The notes below the pieces were generated by a model. The model was not told where the DNA came from and ran no database searches. It saw only the letters and a program-made list of their open reading frames with translations. A DNA stretch of 64,000 nucleotides, from contig JBIKNF010000004.1 in NCBI GenBank assembly GCA_044358835.1, positions 55,643 through 119,642 on the forward strand, written 5' to 3'. Below are positions 32,733 through 41,403 of this stretch, in pieces. The position numbers and the translations under genes were made by a program. This stretch comes from JAJTHC01 sp044358835 (GTDB taxonomy: Bacteria; Cyanobacteriota; Vampirovibrionia; Vampirovibrionales; JAJTHC01). Numbering within the stretch: position 1 is the stretch's first letter; every line of letters begins with the position of its first letter.

Positions 32733-32815
32733 TGAGCCCTTTTGTTTTGACGCCCCTTGTCGTAAGGTGTGGGTATAGAAAGCCCATTGGCAACACAACT
32801 CAAAGGAACCCCCCC

Positions 32816-33496
32816 ATGCCGAAGAAACTCGACTACACCTTTCACCCCGAAGTGGACCTGCCCCGTGTGCTAGAACTCCTCGATGCCCAGCAGTATCCAC
32901 ACCCTTTGGGCGATCTCACCAGTGGCAATGCCTTTCGCACGCTGGTGGGGTGCATCATTAGCTTGCGTACCAAAGACGAAGTCACCTTGCCCGCCTGCCA
33001 TCGGCTTTTTGCCGTGGCGGATTCCCCCCAAGCGATTGTGGATTTGCCTTTAGAAGAACTCGAACGCTTGATTTACCCCGCCGGTTTTTACAAGACCAAA
33101 GCGGTGACGATTCATGATGCCTGCCAAAAAGTGATTGATGACTTTGGCGGGCAGGTGCCTCACACCATAGAAGAACTGCTCACGTTTAAAGGCGTGGGGC
33201 GTAAGACGGCCAACTTGGTGGTAGGTTTAGGGCATCACTTGCCGGCCATTTGTGTGGATATTCACGTGCACCGTATTTGCAACCGCTTGGGCGTGGTGGA
33301 AAGTACGGAGCCTGACGGCACAGAATACGCCTTGCGAGAAAACTTGGCGGTGGCGTATTGGGAAAAAATCAATTGGTTGATGGTGTTGCACGGGCAACAG
33401 GTGTGCAGGCCTATTGGCGCTTGGTGCGATGTGTGCTGTGTAGCCCCCCTATGCCAGCAGGTGGGGGTGAAAAAGCGCAAGCCCCCTGAAAGGTAG
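32816..33496 (+). CDS. nth: Endonuclease III
   Basis: Nth is a base-excision repair glycosylase and AP lyase for oxidised pyrimidines. The helix-hairpin-helix FKGVGRKTANLVVGLG carries the catalytic Lys, and the Asp is in ICVDIHVHRICNRLG. The iron-sulfur cluster Cys follow the C-x6-C-x2-C-x5-C pattern (CRPIGAWCDVCCVAPLC). The frame is open from 32732, but ATG at 32816 has AAAGGAA at nine bases. The product is 226 residues. A GC-rich hairpin overlaps the stop codon. Confidence 0.94.
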   Translation: MPKKLDYTFHPEVDLPRVLELLDAQQYPHPLGDLTSGNAFRTLVGCIISLRTKDEVTLPACHRLFAVADSPQAIVDLPLEELERLIYPAGFYKTKAVTIHDACQKVIDDFGGQVPHTIEELLTFKGVGRKTANLVVGLGHHLPAICVDIHVHRICNRLGVVESTEPDGTEYALRENLAVAYWEKINWLMVLHGQQVCRPIGAWCDVCCVAPLCQQVGVKKRKPPER

Positions 33497-33555
33497 AGGG
33501 GGCTTGCGGGAAGGCTATTGTGGGGTTACCCCTCGCCACGCACCTTCACCCTTTT

Positions 33556-35304
33556 TTAGGCTTTTGCTGCTGGCGTTGCCGGAACCGCAGGGGTGGGTGT
33601 AGCAGGCGCACTGGCTGACGCTGAAGAGTATTTTGGAACGGGTGTTGAACGCTTGACCTGATTTTTATCGCCAGTAGCAGCAGCCACAAGTCCGACAGTT
33701 CCGCCAACAACGGTTCCTATTACAGCTCCAGGGGGACCACCAATGGCAGCACCCGTGGCAGCACCCGCGCCAGCGCTAGCGGCAACGGTTCCCCAATTAA
33801 ACCCTTCTTTGGTGGGCATTGTGCCCCCTTGGCTATTGGACGGTTGATAGTCATGTTTTGCACTACCAACTTCTTTAAGTGTTTTCTTTTTGTCTAAGGC
33901 GACTTCCTTCGCCTTTTTTAACGCTTTTTCTTGGGCATCAGCTTCGCCACCCAGTGTGACCTTCACAAGCTCGCCTCGTTTTTTACCGTCTTCTGAACGT
34001 TTTTGGAAATAAGCCGTTTCGGCCCCTTCGACGGCCTTAGAGTCTTTGTTCCATTCTTGAACGTAAGTGGTTCTTAATTTAGTTGAAGAATCATAAGACG
34101 ACGTTTTTCGGTACTGTTTGCCATCTATTTCAACAATCACGCCGTCTTTCAATTGTTCAACAACTTTTTCTTGTCCTGCCCGAATAGTCGTTCCTTTGAC
34201 TTCTTTGGCATCTTCAACTTGTTGATCGCCAGTCGCCAAAACCGCCACTTGGTTTTCTTTTGTTTTAAACGCAAAGCCATTATTAATAAAACTATTGTTG
34301 ACTCTGGCTTGAATACCTTCTGCCGTTTGATCTGTATAGCCCCCCAAGACTTGAACAGCGCGCATTTGTTTCAGTACGTCTGCAAACAGGGGGTCCCCTT
34401 TGAGGGCTCTGTTCATCACTTCCATTTCGTCTAAATTGCCACGTAACTTACTAATAGTAGATGACAGTTCTCCTTGTGCATGAGACGTGACGCGAGCAAA
34501 GGCTTTTGAACCATCATTATCAAATTCTCTGTCACGCGCAAATATTTCGTTATATTTTGTAACGTCCACACCTTGCTCTTGGAGTTCAGCTATCTTCTTT
34601 GCTAGATACCCACGTTTGTCAGAAGGTAAGGCCTCCTGCGTCAGGGCTTGGTATTGACGAGAGGCTTGCGCATATACAACGCCATCACGTTGTAAGACAG
34701 AAGGCTGGTCGTTTTCACCTTCTACTACTGTGAGTCCATTATTTTTATTCTCTTGGCTAATTCGTTGCAGCTCTTGAGTATAAGCTTGTTGCATTTTAGC
34801 ATAGTTTTCATTCCGGTCCTTAATGGTGTGCGGTTGATTTTGGGCGAGTTGAATCCCATTCACAATTTCACGCACTTGTGCGGTGTTGTCTTTTTTAGAA
34901 TCTATCGTTACGCCCATAGCTTCAAACTGTCCTATAGCAGCTTCTTTATTACCATTTAAGTATGCTTGGCTTGCTGCCAAGAGTTCTCGGTTAAACTTTT
35001 CCTGCACAACGGTAAAATTACGGGTTTGACCACGTAATGGGCTTGTAATGGCATCCCAAGTACGTCTTTGCACACTATTGCCCATAGACGCATTCAAGCT
35101 TTCCGCATTCCGCCAGTTTGCAAGATTAAAATTATAGTTACCCAAATTTCCATACCCTAACGTGTTACTTTGAACACTGTCCACTAAGGCTTGTGAAATT
35201 TGTGAACGATTATAGGCTTCTCCAAGGGTCATACTGCCATAAGATGAGTATGAGTTTTGAGGTGAATTTGGGTTTCCAACAGAGGGAAAGTTAGTAGTAA
35301 TCAT
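33556..35304 (-). CDS. Hypothetical protein with C-terminal glycine-zipper segment
   Basis: A 582-residue protein with no recognised family. There is no signal peptide. The N-terminus is rich in Ser, Asn, Tyr and Pro (MITTNFPSVGNPNSPQNSY). The middle is long, charged and probably helical or coiled-coil (residues 100-450). Near the C-terminus is a Gly/Ala zipper (GAGAATGAAIGGPPGAVIG, then TVVGGTVGLVAAATG) of the type that inserts in membranes, followed by a Pro/Ala tail. AGGAGA lies about 11 bases before the ATG. The combination could fit a secreted membrane-active protein, but that is inference. Confidence 0.65.
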   Translation of the reverse strand: MITTNFPSVGNPNSPQNSYSSYGSMTLGEAYNRSQISQALVDSVQSNTLGYGNLGNYNFNLANWRNAESLNASMGNSVQRRTWDAITSPLRGQTRNFTVVQEKFNRELLAASQAYLNGNKEAAIGQFEAMGVTIDSKKDNTAQVREIVNGIQLAQNQPHTIKDRNENYAKMQQAYTQELQRISQENKNNGLTVVEGENDQPSVLQRDGVVYAQASRQYQALTQEALPSDKRGYLAKKIAELQEQGVDVTKYNEIFARDREFDNDGSKAFARVTSHAQGELSSTISKLRGNLDEMEVMNRALKGDPLFADVLKQMRAVQVLGGYTDQTAEGIQARVNNSFINNGFAFKTKENQVAVLATGDQQVEDAKEVKGTTIRAGQEKVVEQLKDGVIVEIDGKQYRKTSSYDSSTKLRTTYVQEWNKDSKAVEGAETAYFQKRSEDGKKRGELVKVTLGGEADAQEKALKKAKEVALDKKKTLKEVGSAKHDYQPSNSQGGTMPTKEGFNWGTVAASAGAGAATGAAIGGPPGAVIGTVVGGTVGLVAAATGDKNQVKRSTPVPKYSSASASAPATPTPAVPATPAAKA

Positions 35305-35484
35305 TTAGGTGTGGTCTCCTGAAACGTCTTGAAAGTGGTGGTTGTTTGATTGGGTGGTCAAAAAATAGGTGGGTGTTAAAAGGGTTTGTTCTCAATAGCA
35401 TAAACACAGGACGCCAAGGTTTTTGTGCGTCCTTAAGATTGTTTTTATCATTTTTGTTACAATTCCTTTTGAATTGGCTCTACT

Positions 35485-35610
35485 CCCTCTCCCTATGGGA
35501 GAGGGTTGGGGTGAGGGCTTTAGGATGTTCAACCTTAGCTGGTGTTTCCCTCATCCTAGCGTAGCCCGCCATAGGCGAGGCGTGCGACCATAGGGAGAAG
35601 GGACAGAGCC
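35485..35610. repeat. Dispersed ~125-bp repeat, copy 2
   Basis: Partner of 6757-6881, starting CCCTCTCCC with GGGAGAGGG and containing GCGTAGCCCGCCATAGGCGA at 35559, the same offset as in copy 1. Confidence 0.7.
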
Positions 35611-35830
35611 AATAGACTTTACCCAGACGTTGAAATAGTGGTTTTTCTGCACTAGGCAAAACGTCGAAAAGGTGTCATTCTAAAGAAGAGTAGTTCTTTG
35701 AAAATCAAACACGTCCTCCTGAGTGTAACGAAGGATCCCCCCTGTATACGACTTCGTTGGGAGGAGATGTTTCGCTTCGCTCAACATGACAAAGGTCGCT
35801 GTTTGCTTCGATGCGTGGGCCAGAAAACCG

Positions 35831-35978
35831 ACTTTCGTGGGCCAGAAATCGGACTTTCGTGGCCAGAAAACCGACTTTCGTGGCCAGAAAACCGACTTTC
35901 GTGGGCCAAAAACCGACTTTTGTGGCCAGAAAACAGACTTTTGTGGCCAGAAAACAGACTTTTGTGGGTCGAAAAGTA
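35831..35978. repeat. 21-bp tandem-repeat array, seven units
   Basis: Units begin ACTTTCGTG or ACTTTTGTG at 35831, 35853, 35874, 35895, 35916, 35937 and 35958 (22 then 21 bases). The consensus is ACTTTCGTGGCCAGAAAACC plus one base. The array ends GTCGAAAAGTAGGCCATTT, as at 14593. Because 21 is a multiple of three, all frames are periodic, which creates spurious ORFs. Confidence 0.9.
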
Positions 35979-35994
35979 GGCCATTTTTAGATCG

Positions 35995-36900
35995 TCACGA
36001 CTGTTTTAACCCTTCACCATAACAGCTATTCGATTCACCAAAGGCTCTGGCCTGCCATGCCGTGTAAAGGGCTTGGCAGGCTTCCCACACGGCAGGGGGC
36101 GTGGTGAACGTATGGCTTACGCCGTGGGCGTTTACCCCTTCCACAGCGCGAATGCCCTGAATGCTATTAACCAGGAAAAAGGCCTCAATTTCGGGCAGCG
36201 CGGCAACAGGCAGGGGGTGTTCTGCAAGGTGAAAACCATTGTCTTCACTGGCTTTTCGGATTTGTTGCAGGGTCACACCCGCTAAAGTGTCGGCTTGTGG
36301 GGGCGTTGCCCACCCCCACTGGCGATGGTGAAAAATCACGTTGGCATGGGTACTTTCGGTCAATTCCCCCGCCTGATTTTCCCACAAAACGGCGTCAACA
36401 CCGTCGCCTCGCTCGTGGTGCATCCGCAACGCAGGCAATTGGCTGCCTTGTTTAAGGTGCGGGTAAAACCCTTGATACGACTGTGTTTTAAGGCGAATTG
36501 TTGCGGGGGCTAGGGTGCTGGGCAAGGGGGGCAGGGCGGATTGAACATCCACCACGCAGGCGGGCTGAAAGGGCGGGCTTTGCGCGGGGGTGTACGCCAT
36601 GGGAAAAAGCGTTATGCGCACCCGAAGGGGGGGTGAATCGGGCGGGATTAGGGTTTTTAGGGTGGTGTGCAGTTCGTGTGAAAAAGCCCGAAACCCAGTC
36701 ATAGCAAGGCCAATCTCTTTTCCATGTTCGTGCAATCGCTTAAAATGCGCGCGCTGCCAGCAATAGGCGAGATCGGATCGAAAGGTGGTAAACACGCTGA
36801 AGCCTAAAAACAGGGCCTGCCACTCCTGCGGTTGCATCGGGAACGCCGTTTGCCAGTGGGGGCAAGCCTTTTCGAGGTTTTCGGTAAATAAAAACGGCAT
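35995..36900 (-). CDS. Class IV PLP aminotransferase / aminodeoxychorismate lyase-like
   Basis: This fold type IV PLP enzyme family includes branched-chain aminotransferases and PabC. Visible: GFSVFTTFRS near the N-terminus, a candidate PLP Lys region LKQGSQLPALRMHHERGDGVDAVLWENQAGELTESTHANVIF (residue blocks around 150-190) and the later ATPPQADTLAGVTLQQI, matching TP....L.GItR. The usual consensus around the Lys is weak, so the exact reaction is uncertain; aminodeoxychorismate lyase (folate) is the best guess. The stop lies directly beside the 21-bp repeat array. Confidence 0.65.
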   Translation of the reverse strand: MPFLFTENLEKACPHWQTAFPMQPQEWQALFLGFSVFTTFRSDLAYCWQRAHFKRLHEHGKEIGLAMTGFRAFSHELHTTLKTLIPPDSPPLRVRITLFPMAYTPAQSPPFQPACVVDVQSALPPLPSTLAPATIRLKTQSYQGFYPHLKQGSQLPALRMHHERGDGVDAVLWENQAGELTESTHANVIFHHRQWGWATPPQADTLAGVTLQQIRKASEDNGFHLAEHPLPVAALPEIEAFFLVNSIQGIRAVEGVNAHGVSHTFTTPPAVWEACQALYTAWQARAFGESNSCYGEGLKQS

Positions 36901-37007
36901 GGGGACTAGTCCTTTCCACTTTTTTGCGGTACACTGTTATTTTATCGTAGAATCTTCGATTCACCTAGTTTTAAGATGATTCTTTTGTTGCTAAGGACAC
37001 CTCAGAC

Positions 37008-38003
37008 ATGGCAGAAATTAAGCTCGGTATTGACATTGGCGGAACGAAAATCGCCTGTTCAGCCATTACCTTTCACGACGACAACACCGTCACCTATACG
37101 ACGCCTCGCAAGGTGTCAACCCCCACAACAGCCAATGCCTTTATTGACAGCCTTGCAGCGTCGTTGAGCTTGGTTAAAAAAGACTTGGGCGTACAAGAAT
37201 GGCCGGCCATCGGCATTAGCACCGCAGGCGTAGTAGACAGTGTACAAGGCCATATTTTAGGTGCAACAGGTAACCTTAAAGCCATTGATCGCACGCCTTT
37301 CCCCATTGCGCAACTGCTTGCAAACCAACTGGGCATTGATGTTTCGCAAATTCATGTGGAAAATGACGCCAATGCCGCCTGTTACGGCGAAGTCAGCGTA
37401 GGCGCCGCTGCTGGCCATAAAAATGTAGTAATGGTGACCCTTGGTACTGGCGTGGGGGGCGGCCTTGTGGTGGATGGCCACCTGATTCGAGGCTCCAAGT
37501 TTTCGGCCGCAGAAGTGGGGCATATGCGCATTTCACTCACCAACGACCGTGCCTGCACCTGCGGACGCCTAGGCTGTTGGGAAGCCTACGCTTCAGGCAC
37601 AGGCTTGGCGCGAACAGGCCGACGCGAAATTCGCGAACTGCCCCATAGTGCCGTGGCGCAAGACATTCTGCAAGGCAAATCCGTTGAAGAGCTTAGCACG
37701 CATGACATTATTGCCGCCCAATTAAGAGGCAACCCCCTGGCCATTCAGCTCATGGACAAATGGCACCTGCACATTGCCACAGGCCTAGGCAACTTAATGA
37801 ATGTGTTGGATCCCAACATCGTTGTGATTGGTGGGGGGATGGCTCAATTTGTTGAATTGCCTAAGTTGAAGGACTTTTTAGGGGAACGCATTATGGAACC
37901 GATGGCGACTACACCGATTGTGTTTGCCCAGCTCGGCAACGATGCAGGGATGATCGGGGCCGCGGCCATGGCGAAAAACACCTCTCCTGCCTTGAGTTTG
38001 TAG
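37008..38003 (+). CDS. ROK-family sugar kinase (glucokinase-like)
   Basis: ROK kinases phosphorylate glucose or related sugars with ATP. Motifs: LGIDIGGTKIACSAI (phosphate 1), VENDANAACYGEVSVGAA with the catalytic Asp, VTLGTGVGGGLVVDGHLIRG (phosphate 2), AEVGHMRIS with the ROK His, and the zinc site CTCGRLGCWEAYASG. Length is 331 residues. The substrate could be glucose or N-acetyl sugars; glucokinase is most likely from the overall pattern. It is divergent from the aminotransferase gene. Confidence 0.88.
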   Translation: MAEIKLGIDIGGTKIACSAITFHDDNTVTYTTPRKVSTPTTANAFIDSLAASLSLVKKDLGVQEWPAIGISTAGVVDSVQGHILGATGNLKAIDRTPFPIAQLLANQLGIDVSQIHVENDANAACYGEVSVGAAAGHKNVVMVTLGTGVGGGLVVDGHLIRGSKFSAAEVGHMRISLTNDRACTCGRLGCWEAYASGTGLARTGRREIRELPHSAVAQDILQGKSVEELSTHDIIAAQLRGNPLAIQLMDKWHLHIATGLGNLMNVLDPNIVVIGGGMAQFVELPKLKDFLGERIMEPMATTPIVFAQLGNDAGMIGAAAMAKNTSPALSL

Positions 38004-38033
38004 GTTTTTTTACGAAATGGCGCTAAAGAAGGC

Positions 38034-38062
38034 TTGCTATTTTATTTTAGAAACCTTATACT
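38034..38062 (+). promoter_or_regulatory. Putative sigma-70 promoter of the toxin-antitoxin operon
   Basis: TTGCTA (38034-38039) and TATACT (38057-38062) with a 17-base spacer, 28 bases before the toxin start. Confidence 0.6.
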
Positions 38063-38090
38063 GAAAAAGTAAACCAAAAAGGTTTTCAAG

Positions 38091-38363
38091 ATGATACAGA
38101 TTCAGCTTGCCAAAAAAGCGGAAAAGGGGTTAATACAGGCACCTCTTCAAGTGAAAAACAAGTTTGCTGTTTGGATTCAATCTTTGCAACGAGACGGTTT
38201 GCTGGAAACTCGTAAACGTGCTGGTTTTCATGACGAACCCTTAAAAGGCAAGCGTGAAGGGGAACGTTCCGTGCGTCTTAACAAGCAATGGCGTGTTATT
38301 TACAAAGAAGTTAATCACGTTTTGGAAATACAGATATTAGAGGTAATGCCCCATGACTACTAA
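38091..38363 (+). CDS. RelE/ParE-superfamily toxin (HigB-like)
   Basis: A 90-residue basic protein of the RelE/ParE fold: AKKAEKGLIQAPLQVKNKFAVWI, HDEPLKGKREGERSVRLNKQWRVIYK, then LEIQILEVMPHDY. The R-V-L...WR-IY core and the final strand with His are typical. Such toxins usually cleave mRNA in the ribosome; here this is inferred. Its last 11 bases overlap the antitoxin start, and toxin-first order fits the HigBA type. Confidence 0.8.
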   Translation: MIQIQLAKKAEKGLIQAPLQVKNKFAVWIQSLQRDGLLETRKRAGFHDEPLKGKREGERSVRLNKQWRVIYKEVNHVLEIQILEVMPHDY

Positions 38364-38682
38364 TGACAATGAATTCATCAACATCCAAGAGTCTACCGTC
38401 TTTCAAGACATCGTCAAAAATATGACGTTAGGCTCAGTCATGCGCTCTTGGCGAAAATGCGACGATTTAACCCTACAAGCCGTTGCCAAGCGATTGGGTA
38501 TTTCAAAGCAATTATTGGGTGATTATGAGCGTGGCACGAAGTTGCCAAGCCTTTCTAAAACGATTGAAATGGCCACGGTTTTAGAAGCCCCCGTGGAACT
38601 CTGGATTCGCTATCGTATTGAAGCGGAATTGAATACCTTGGGCTATGAAGCCCAGTCTATTGAGGTTCGCAAGGCTGGGTAA
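38353..38682 (+). CDS. XRE-family antitoxin (HigA-like)
   Basis: A 109-residue protein with a helix-turn-helix at about residues 25-80 (LGSVMRSWRKCDDLTLQAVAKRLGISKQLLGDYERGTKLPSLSKTIEMA). A short C-terminal part could contact the toxin. It overlaps the toxin gene by 11 bases, so the two are translationally coupled. It likely neutralises the toxin and represses the shared promoter. Confidence 0.78.
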   Translation: MTTNDNEFINIQESTVFQDIVKNMTLGSVMRSWRKCDDLTLQAVAKRLGISKQLLGDYERGTKLPSLSKTIEMATVLEAPVELWIRYRIEAELNTLGYEAQSIEVRKAG

Positions 38683-38690
38683 ACAACGCC

Positions 38691-38719
38691 TTGCGATGAA
38701 ACCATGCTTACTATATAAT
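38691..38719 (+). promoter_or_regulatory. Sigma-70 promoter of the rluB-fur operon
   Basis: TTGCGA (38691-38696), 17-base spacer, TATAAT (38714-38719). A 7-1-7 imperfect inverted repeat, TGGAAAT-G-ACTTTCA (38719-38733), begins at the end of the -10 box and loosely resembles a Fur-family site. Confidence 0.6.
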
Positions 38720-38777
38720 GGAAATGACTTTCATTACAGACTGATGTGAATCAGCCTAATCCTCAAGGTTCTTAACC

Positions 38778-40049
38778 ATGCCCACCCAACAACGATCCGC
38801 CTTTACCCACGACGTTCTGCCCCTGCAAGAACGTTCTACCCCTAAAAAAGTTCGCACCAAAGCGAAAAAAGGCGACACCCTTAACTGGGACGCCATCATC
38901 GCCGAAGAACGCCAAAAAAGCGCCTCCAAAGCAGGTAAGGCACAAGCGTCTGTCAAAACGGCGAAATCCGCCAAAAGCGAAAAATCCAGCGACGCCCCCG
39001 AAAAAAAGACGCATCAGTTCAGCCAATTTATGAAACCGGCTAAACGCGTAAAGTCTAACTCTGAAAAGGCTCAACCTAGCACGTTTGAAGCGGAACGAGC
39101 GTCAGCGTCTAAAAAGGCAAGCACCCCTTCTAAATCCTTACGAACGCCCAAACGCCCCGACGAAGTCGTCGCCCAAGAAGGCACACGAATCAACAAGCTG
39201 ATTGCGAACTTCTCGACCTATTCCCGTCGCCAAGCCGACGCGCTAATTGAAGCAGGCAAAGTCACGCTGAACGGCAAAAAAGTCACCGAACTGGGCCTGT
39301 TGATTGAAAAGCCCCAGAGCGTCCGTATTGAAGTCAAAGGCGAGTTGATCAAAACCCAGCAACGCATTCGCACCATTGTGATGAACAAGCCCAAGGACTG
39401 CATCACCACACGTTCTGATGAACGGGGGCGTCGCACCATTTACGACGTGTTGCCTGAAGACTTAAAAGGCTTGAAACCCATCGGCCGCTTGGATCGTAAC
39501 AGCACAGGCTTGCTATTGTTGACCAATGACGGCGACATGGTGAACCTATTGACGCATCCGAAATATCACTTAACCAAGGTGTATCGGGTGGAAGTGGATC
39601 GCGCGGTGGAAAACCCTGAACGCTTGGCACAACGCTTCTTAGAAGGACTTTCCCTTGAAGGCGAAAAGCAGTTGGCTCAAGCGGTGGAAGTTTTTATGGT
39701 CAAGCCCACGATTTGGGGCGTGAGCCTCAATTCGGGCATGTATCGCCAAGTACGACGGATGTTCGACGCCTGCGGTTACGATGTGGTGGCACTCAAGCGT
39801 ATTGCGATTGGGGCGTTTCAGTTGTCTGGTCTAAAACCGGGGGAGCATCGTGAATTGCGTTATAACGATGTGCAATCGCTTAAAAATGGCGCGATGGCAG
39901 CGTTTAAGCAGTTTGAAAAAGACAAGCGAGACGCCGCACGCATCGCCAAGCTGGCTGAAAAAGCCAAGAAGTCAGGCACGCCTTCCATTGAAGAGCAAGT
40001 CTCCAGCTACTTGAAGGACTTAGACCCCAGCGTGTGGATGGGAGCCTAA
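38778..40049 (+). CDS. RsuA/RluB-family pseudouridine synthase with long N-terminal extension
   Basis: These enzymes isomerise uridine in rRNA. An S4 RNA-binding domain (GTRINKLIANFSTYSRRQADALIEAGKVTLNGKKV) is followed by the catalytic domain with the Asp in KPIGRLDRNSTGLLLLTNDGDM and VWGVSLNSGMYRQVRRMFDACGY-like segments. The first 130 residues are Lys/Ala/Ser-rich and disordered, not part of the usual ~250-residue enzyme; a basic C-terminal tail follows. The extension may bind RNA. It is the first gene of an operon with the Fur-family gene, 3 bases downstream. Confidence 0.88.
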   Translation: MPTQQRSAFTHDVLPLQERSTPKKVRTKAKKGDTLNWDAIIAEERQKSASKAGKAQASVKTAKSAKSEKSSDAPEKKTHQFSQFMKPAKRVKSNSEKAQPSTFEAERASASKKASTPSKSLRTPKRPDEVVAQEGTRINKLIANFSTYSRRQADALIEAGKVTLNGKKVTELGLLIEKPQSVRIEVKGELIKTQQRIRTIVMNKPKDCITTRSDERGRRTIYDVLPEDLKGLKPIGRLDRNSTGLLLLTNDGDMVNLLTHPKYHLTKVYRVEVDRAVENPERLAQRFLEGLSLEGEKQLAQAVEVFMVKPTIWGVSLNSGMYRQVRRMFDACGYDVVALKRIAIGAFQLSGLKPGEHRELRYNDVQSLKNGAMAAFKQFEKDKRDAARIAKLAEKAKKSGTPSIEEQVSSYLKDLDPSVWMGA

Positions 40050-40052
40050 TCT

Positions 40053-40577
40053 GTGAAGACGACGCTTGATTTTGCTTCCCTCACGACAGACGCCACCTTG
40101 CCTTCAACACTCACGGCAAAAGGCATTTTGCACGCCTTGGATTTAAGATCGACGGCGTCTCGTGTCGAGGTTTTAACGACGATTTTAAATAGCAAGACGC
40201 CTCTTAGCTTGGCGGATGTCGTGCAAGCCTTAGAAGACAAGGGTTTTGATCGAGCGACCTTGTATCGTAATTTGATGTACTTGGTGGAAATGAACGTGTG
40301 TGTGCGTCACCATTTTGGGGACAATGTCTGGCGGTTTACTTTGAATCCGCATGTGTTGGAAGATCCGTCTCAGGCGTGTGAAGCCGTGCATTGTGAGGTG
40401 GAGCATCCGCATTCGGTGCATACGCATCATCCGCATTTTGTGTGTGGGTTGTGTCATCGGGTGGAATGTTATGAATTGGCGGTGGATTTGTCGACCTTGT
40501 TGGGGGAAGAAAAGCAGGGGGATTTGCCCTTTATCGAAGAGCTGGTTTTGCGAGGGACTTGCCACGCCTGCCGATGA
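40053..40577 (+). CDS. Fur-family metal-responsive regulator
   Basis: Fur-family proteins repress metal uptake or stress genes when a metal is bound. The winged-helix part is RVEVLTTILNSKTPLSLADVVQALEDKGFDRATLYRNLMYLVEMNVCVRH-like. The dimerisation part has HHPHFVCGLCHRVECYE and ends CHACR, giving the structural zinc pair CxxC/CxxC. A His-rich insert (HCEVEHPHSVHTHHPHF) is unusual. Whether it senses iron, zinc or peroxide is not decided; zinc is plausible. It starts with GTG after GGGAG. Its 3' tail is duplicated at 41405. Confidence 0.88.
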   Translation: MKTTLDFASLTTDATLPSTLTAKGILHALDLRSTASRVEVLTTILNSKTPLSLADVVQALEDKGFDRATLYRNLMYLVEMNVCVRHHFGDNVWRFTLNPHVLEDPSQACEAVHCEVEHPHSVHTHHPHFVCGLCHRVECYELAVDLSTLLGEEKQGDLPFIEELVLRGTCHACR

Positions 40578-40826
40578 AGAATCACCGCTTGACACGTGAG
40601 TGCCTCTATTCTATACTTTTTGAAAGTATTTGACTTTTTCTCTTCCTACTTCCCACCCAATGATTCAGAAAGGTTTTTCTCATGTTTGTTTCCCCCGCTT
40701 TTTCAACCCCCACCCGACCGATGACGTCGCCCCAGCCTTCGCCTTTTACCCCCCCCACTAACTTTAATAAAGTCGCTTTAAGTGCTTCAACTGCCCAGCA
40801 ACAACGCCAAGGGGTGAGTTCTGAAA
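40554..40826. repeat. ~270-bp direct repeat, copy 1 (fur tail, promoter and constant 5' coding)
   Basis: It matches 41404-41676 at a fixed offset of 850 bases. The part from 40578 to 40790 has only one mismatch. The first 24 bases, the fur tail, have five, and a few more lie near 40791-40803. Similarity stops abruptly after GTTCTGAAA. Confidence 0.95.
40589..40617 (+). promoter_or_regulatory. Consensus sigma-70 promoter, copy 1
   Basis: TTGACA (40589-40594), 17-base spacer, TATACT (40612-40617), about 65 bases before the ATG at 40682. This is one of the best sigma-70 matches in the window, suggesting strong expression. Confidence 0.75.
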
Positions 40827-41296
40827 AAGCGGATGAGATAGGAAAAGCTCTTAGACATTTGCTGAAGAGTCTGCGTGGAGCCAAGGATCTGGGTATAGAA
40901 GAAAGAAGGGATTTTTATGTGCATGGCATTAATCAACTTCAAAAATGGGAAGCGTTAATCACCGCGTATCTCACATTTTTTTCGGATAACAGTAGCAGTA
41001 TTGATAATTTAGATAAACGTGCTCTTAATGTAATACTTAACAATATAGTTTGTCAGTATAAATCTGACGTTGCTCGCTATAGTGAACACACTAATACAGT
41101 GGTTCCTTTGAACGAACTTGTCGACAGTATGAAACAACAACCAAACCTTGACGTTCGCGCGTTGGTTGCTACGTGGGTAAATCTTAAAAGAAATGTGAAC
41201 CGTGTACTCCCTATACTTGAAAAAAAGGGGCATAAAACCGCAGAACTCGAGAGAGCAAAAGTACAAAAGGCTCTTGATGAAGTTCATGGTGGATAG
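40682..41296 (+). CDS. Constant-head/variable-tail protein 1
   Basis: A 204-residue protein not recognised by family. Residues 1-48 are polar and rich in Ser, Thr and Pro (MFVSPAFSTPTRPMTSPQPS...) with no hydrophobic signal, and are almost identical to the next gene's head. Residues 49-204 are helical, visibly more AT-rich, and lack DNA similarity to the neighbour; a faint shared pattern (PLNELV against PLNQFI, then helices) hints at distant common origin. The AAAGG site is about nine bases before the ATG. A head-signal/effector-tail arrangement is a hypothesis. Confidence 0.7.
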   Translation: MFVSPAFSTPTRPMTSPQPSPFTPPTNFNKVALSASTAQQQRQGVSSEKADEIGKALRHLLKSLRGAKDLGIEERRDFYVHGINQLQKWEALITAYLTFFSDNSSSIDNLDKRALNVILNNIVCQYKSDVARYSEHTNTVVPLNELVDSMKQQPNLDVRALVATWVNLKRNVNRVLPILEKKGHKTAELERAKVQKALDEVHGG

Positions 41297-41403
41297 CCAG
41301 GTACGAACCCTGTAAGTTAGTTATAGCACTTACACTTATTTGCAAAGGGCGGGTCACCCGAGCCTGTTCTCCATCCACATACGTAAACGAAACGTAAGTT
41401 CAG

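Larger units (their letters stand above)
32292..32815. other. Intergenic region with candidate small RNA and operator
   Basis: This 524-base gap has no convincing ORF. It contains a strong leftward terminator (32524-32554), a leftward promoter-like pair (32660-32688) and the 21-bp palindrome (32712-32732) before nth. Confidence 0.5.
35305..35994. other. Repeat-rich intergenic region
   Basis: This 690-base stretch holds no convincing gene. It contains copy 2 of the ~125-bp dispersed repeat (35485-35610), a GAAGGATCCCCC...CGCTTCGCTCAACATGACA element (about 35700-35800) of the kind scattered in many bacterial genomes, and the seven-unit 21-bp array (35831-35978). ORFs here are made of repeat units and are not taken as genes. 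Confidence 0.6.

Noticed and set aside
32694..32900. 68-residue minus-strand ORF over the nth start
   Set aside because: It is antisense to nth and its promoter, with no family resemblance.
35698..36022. Overlapping ORFs encoding repeats such as TDFRGQK
   Set aside because: They are products of the 21-bp tandem array, open in all frames because 21 is a multiple of three, with no ribosome-binding site support.
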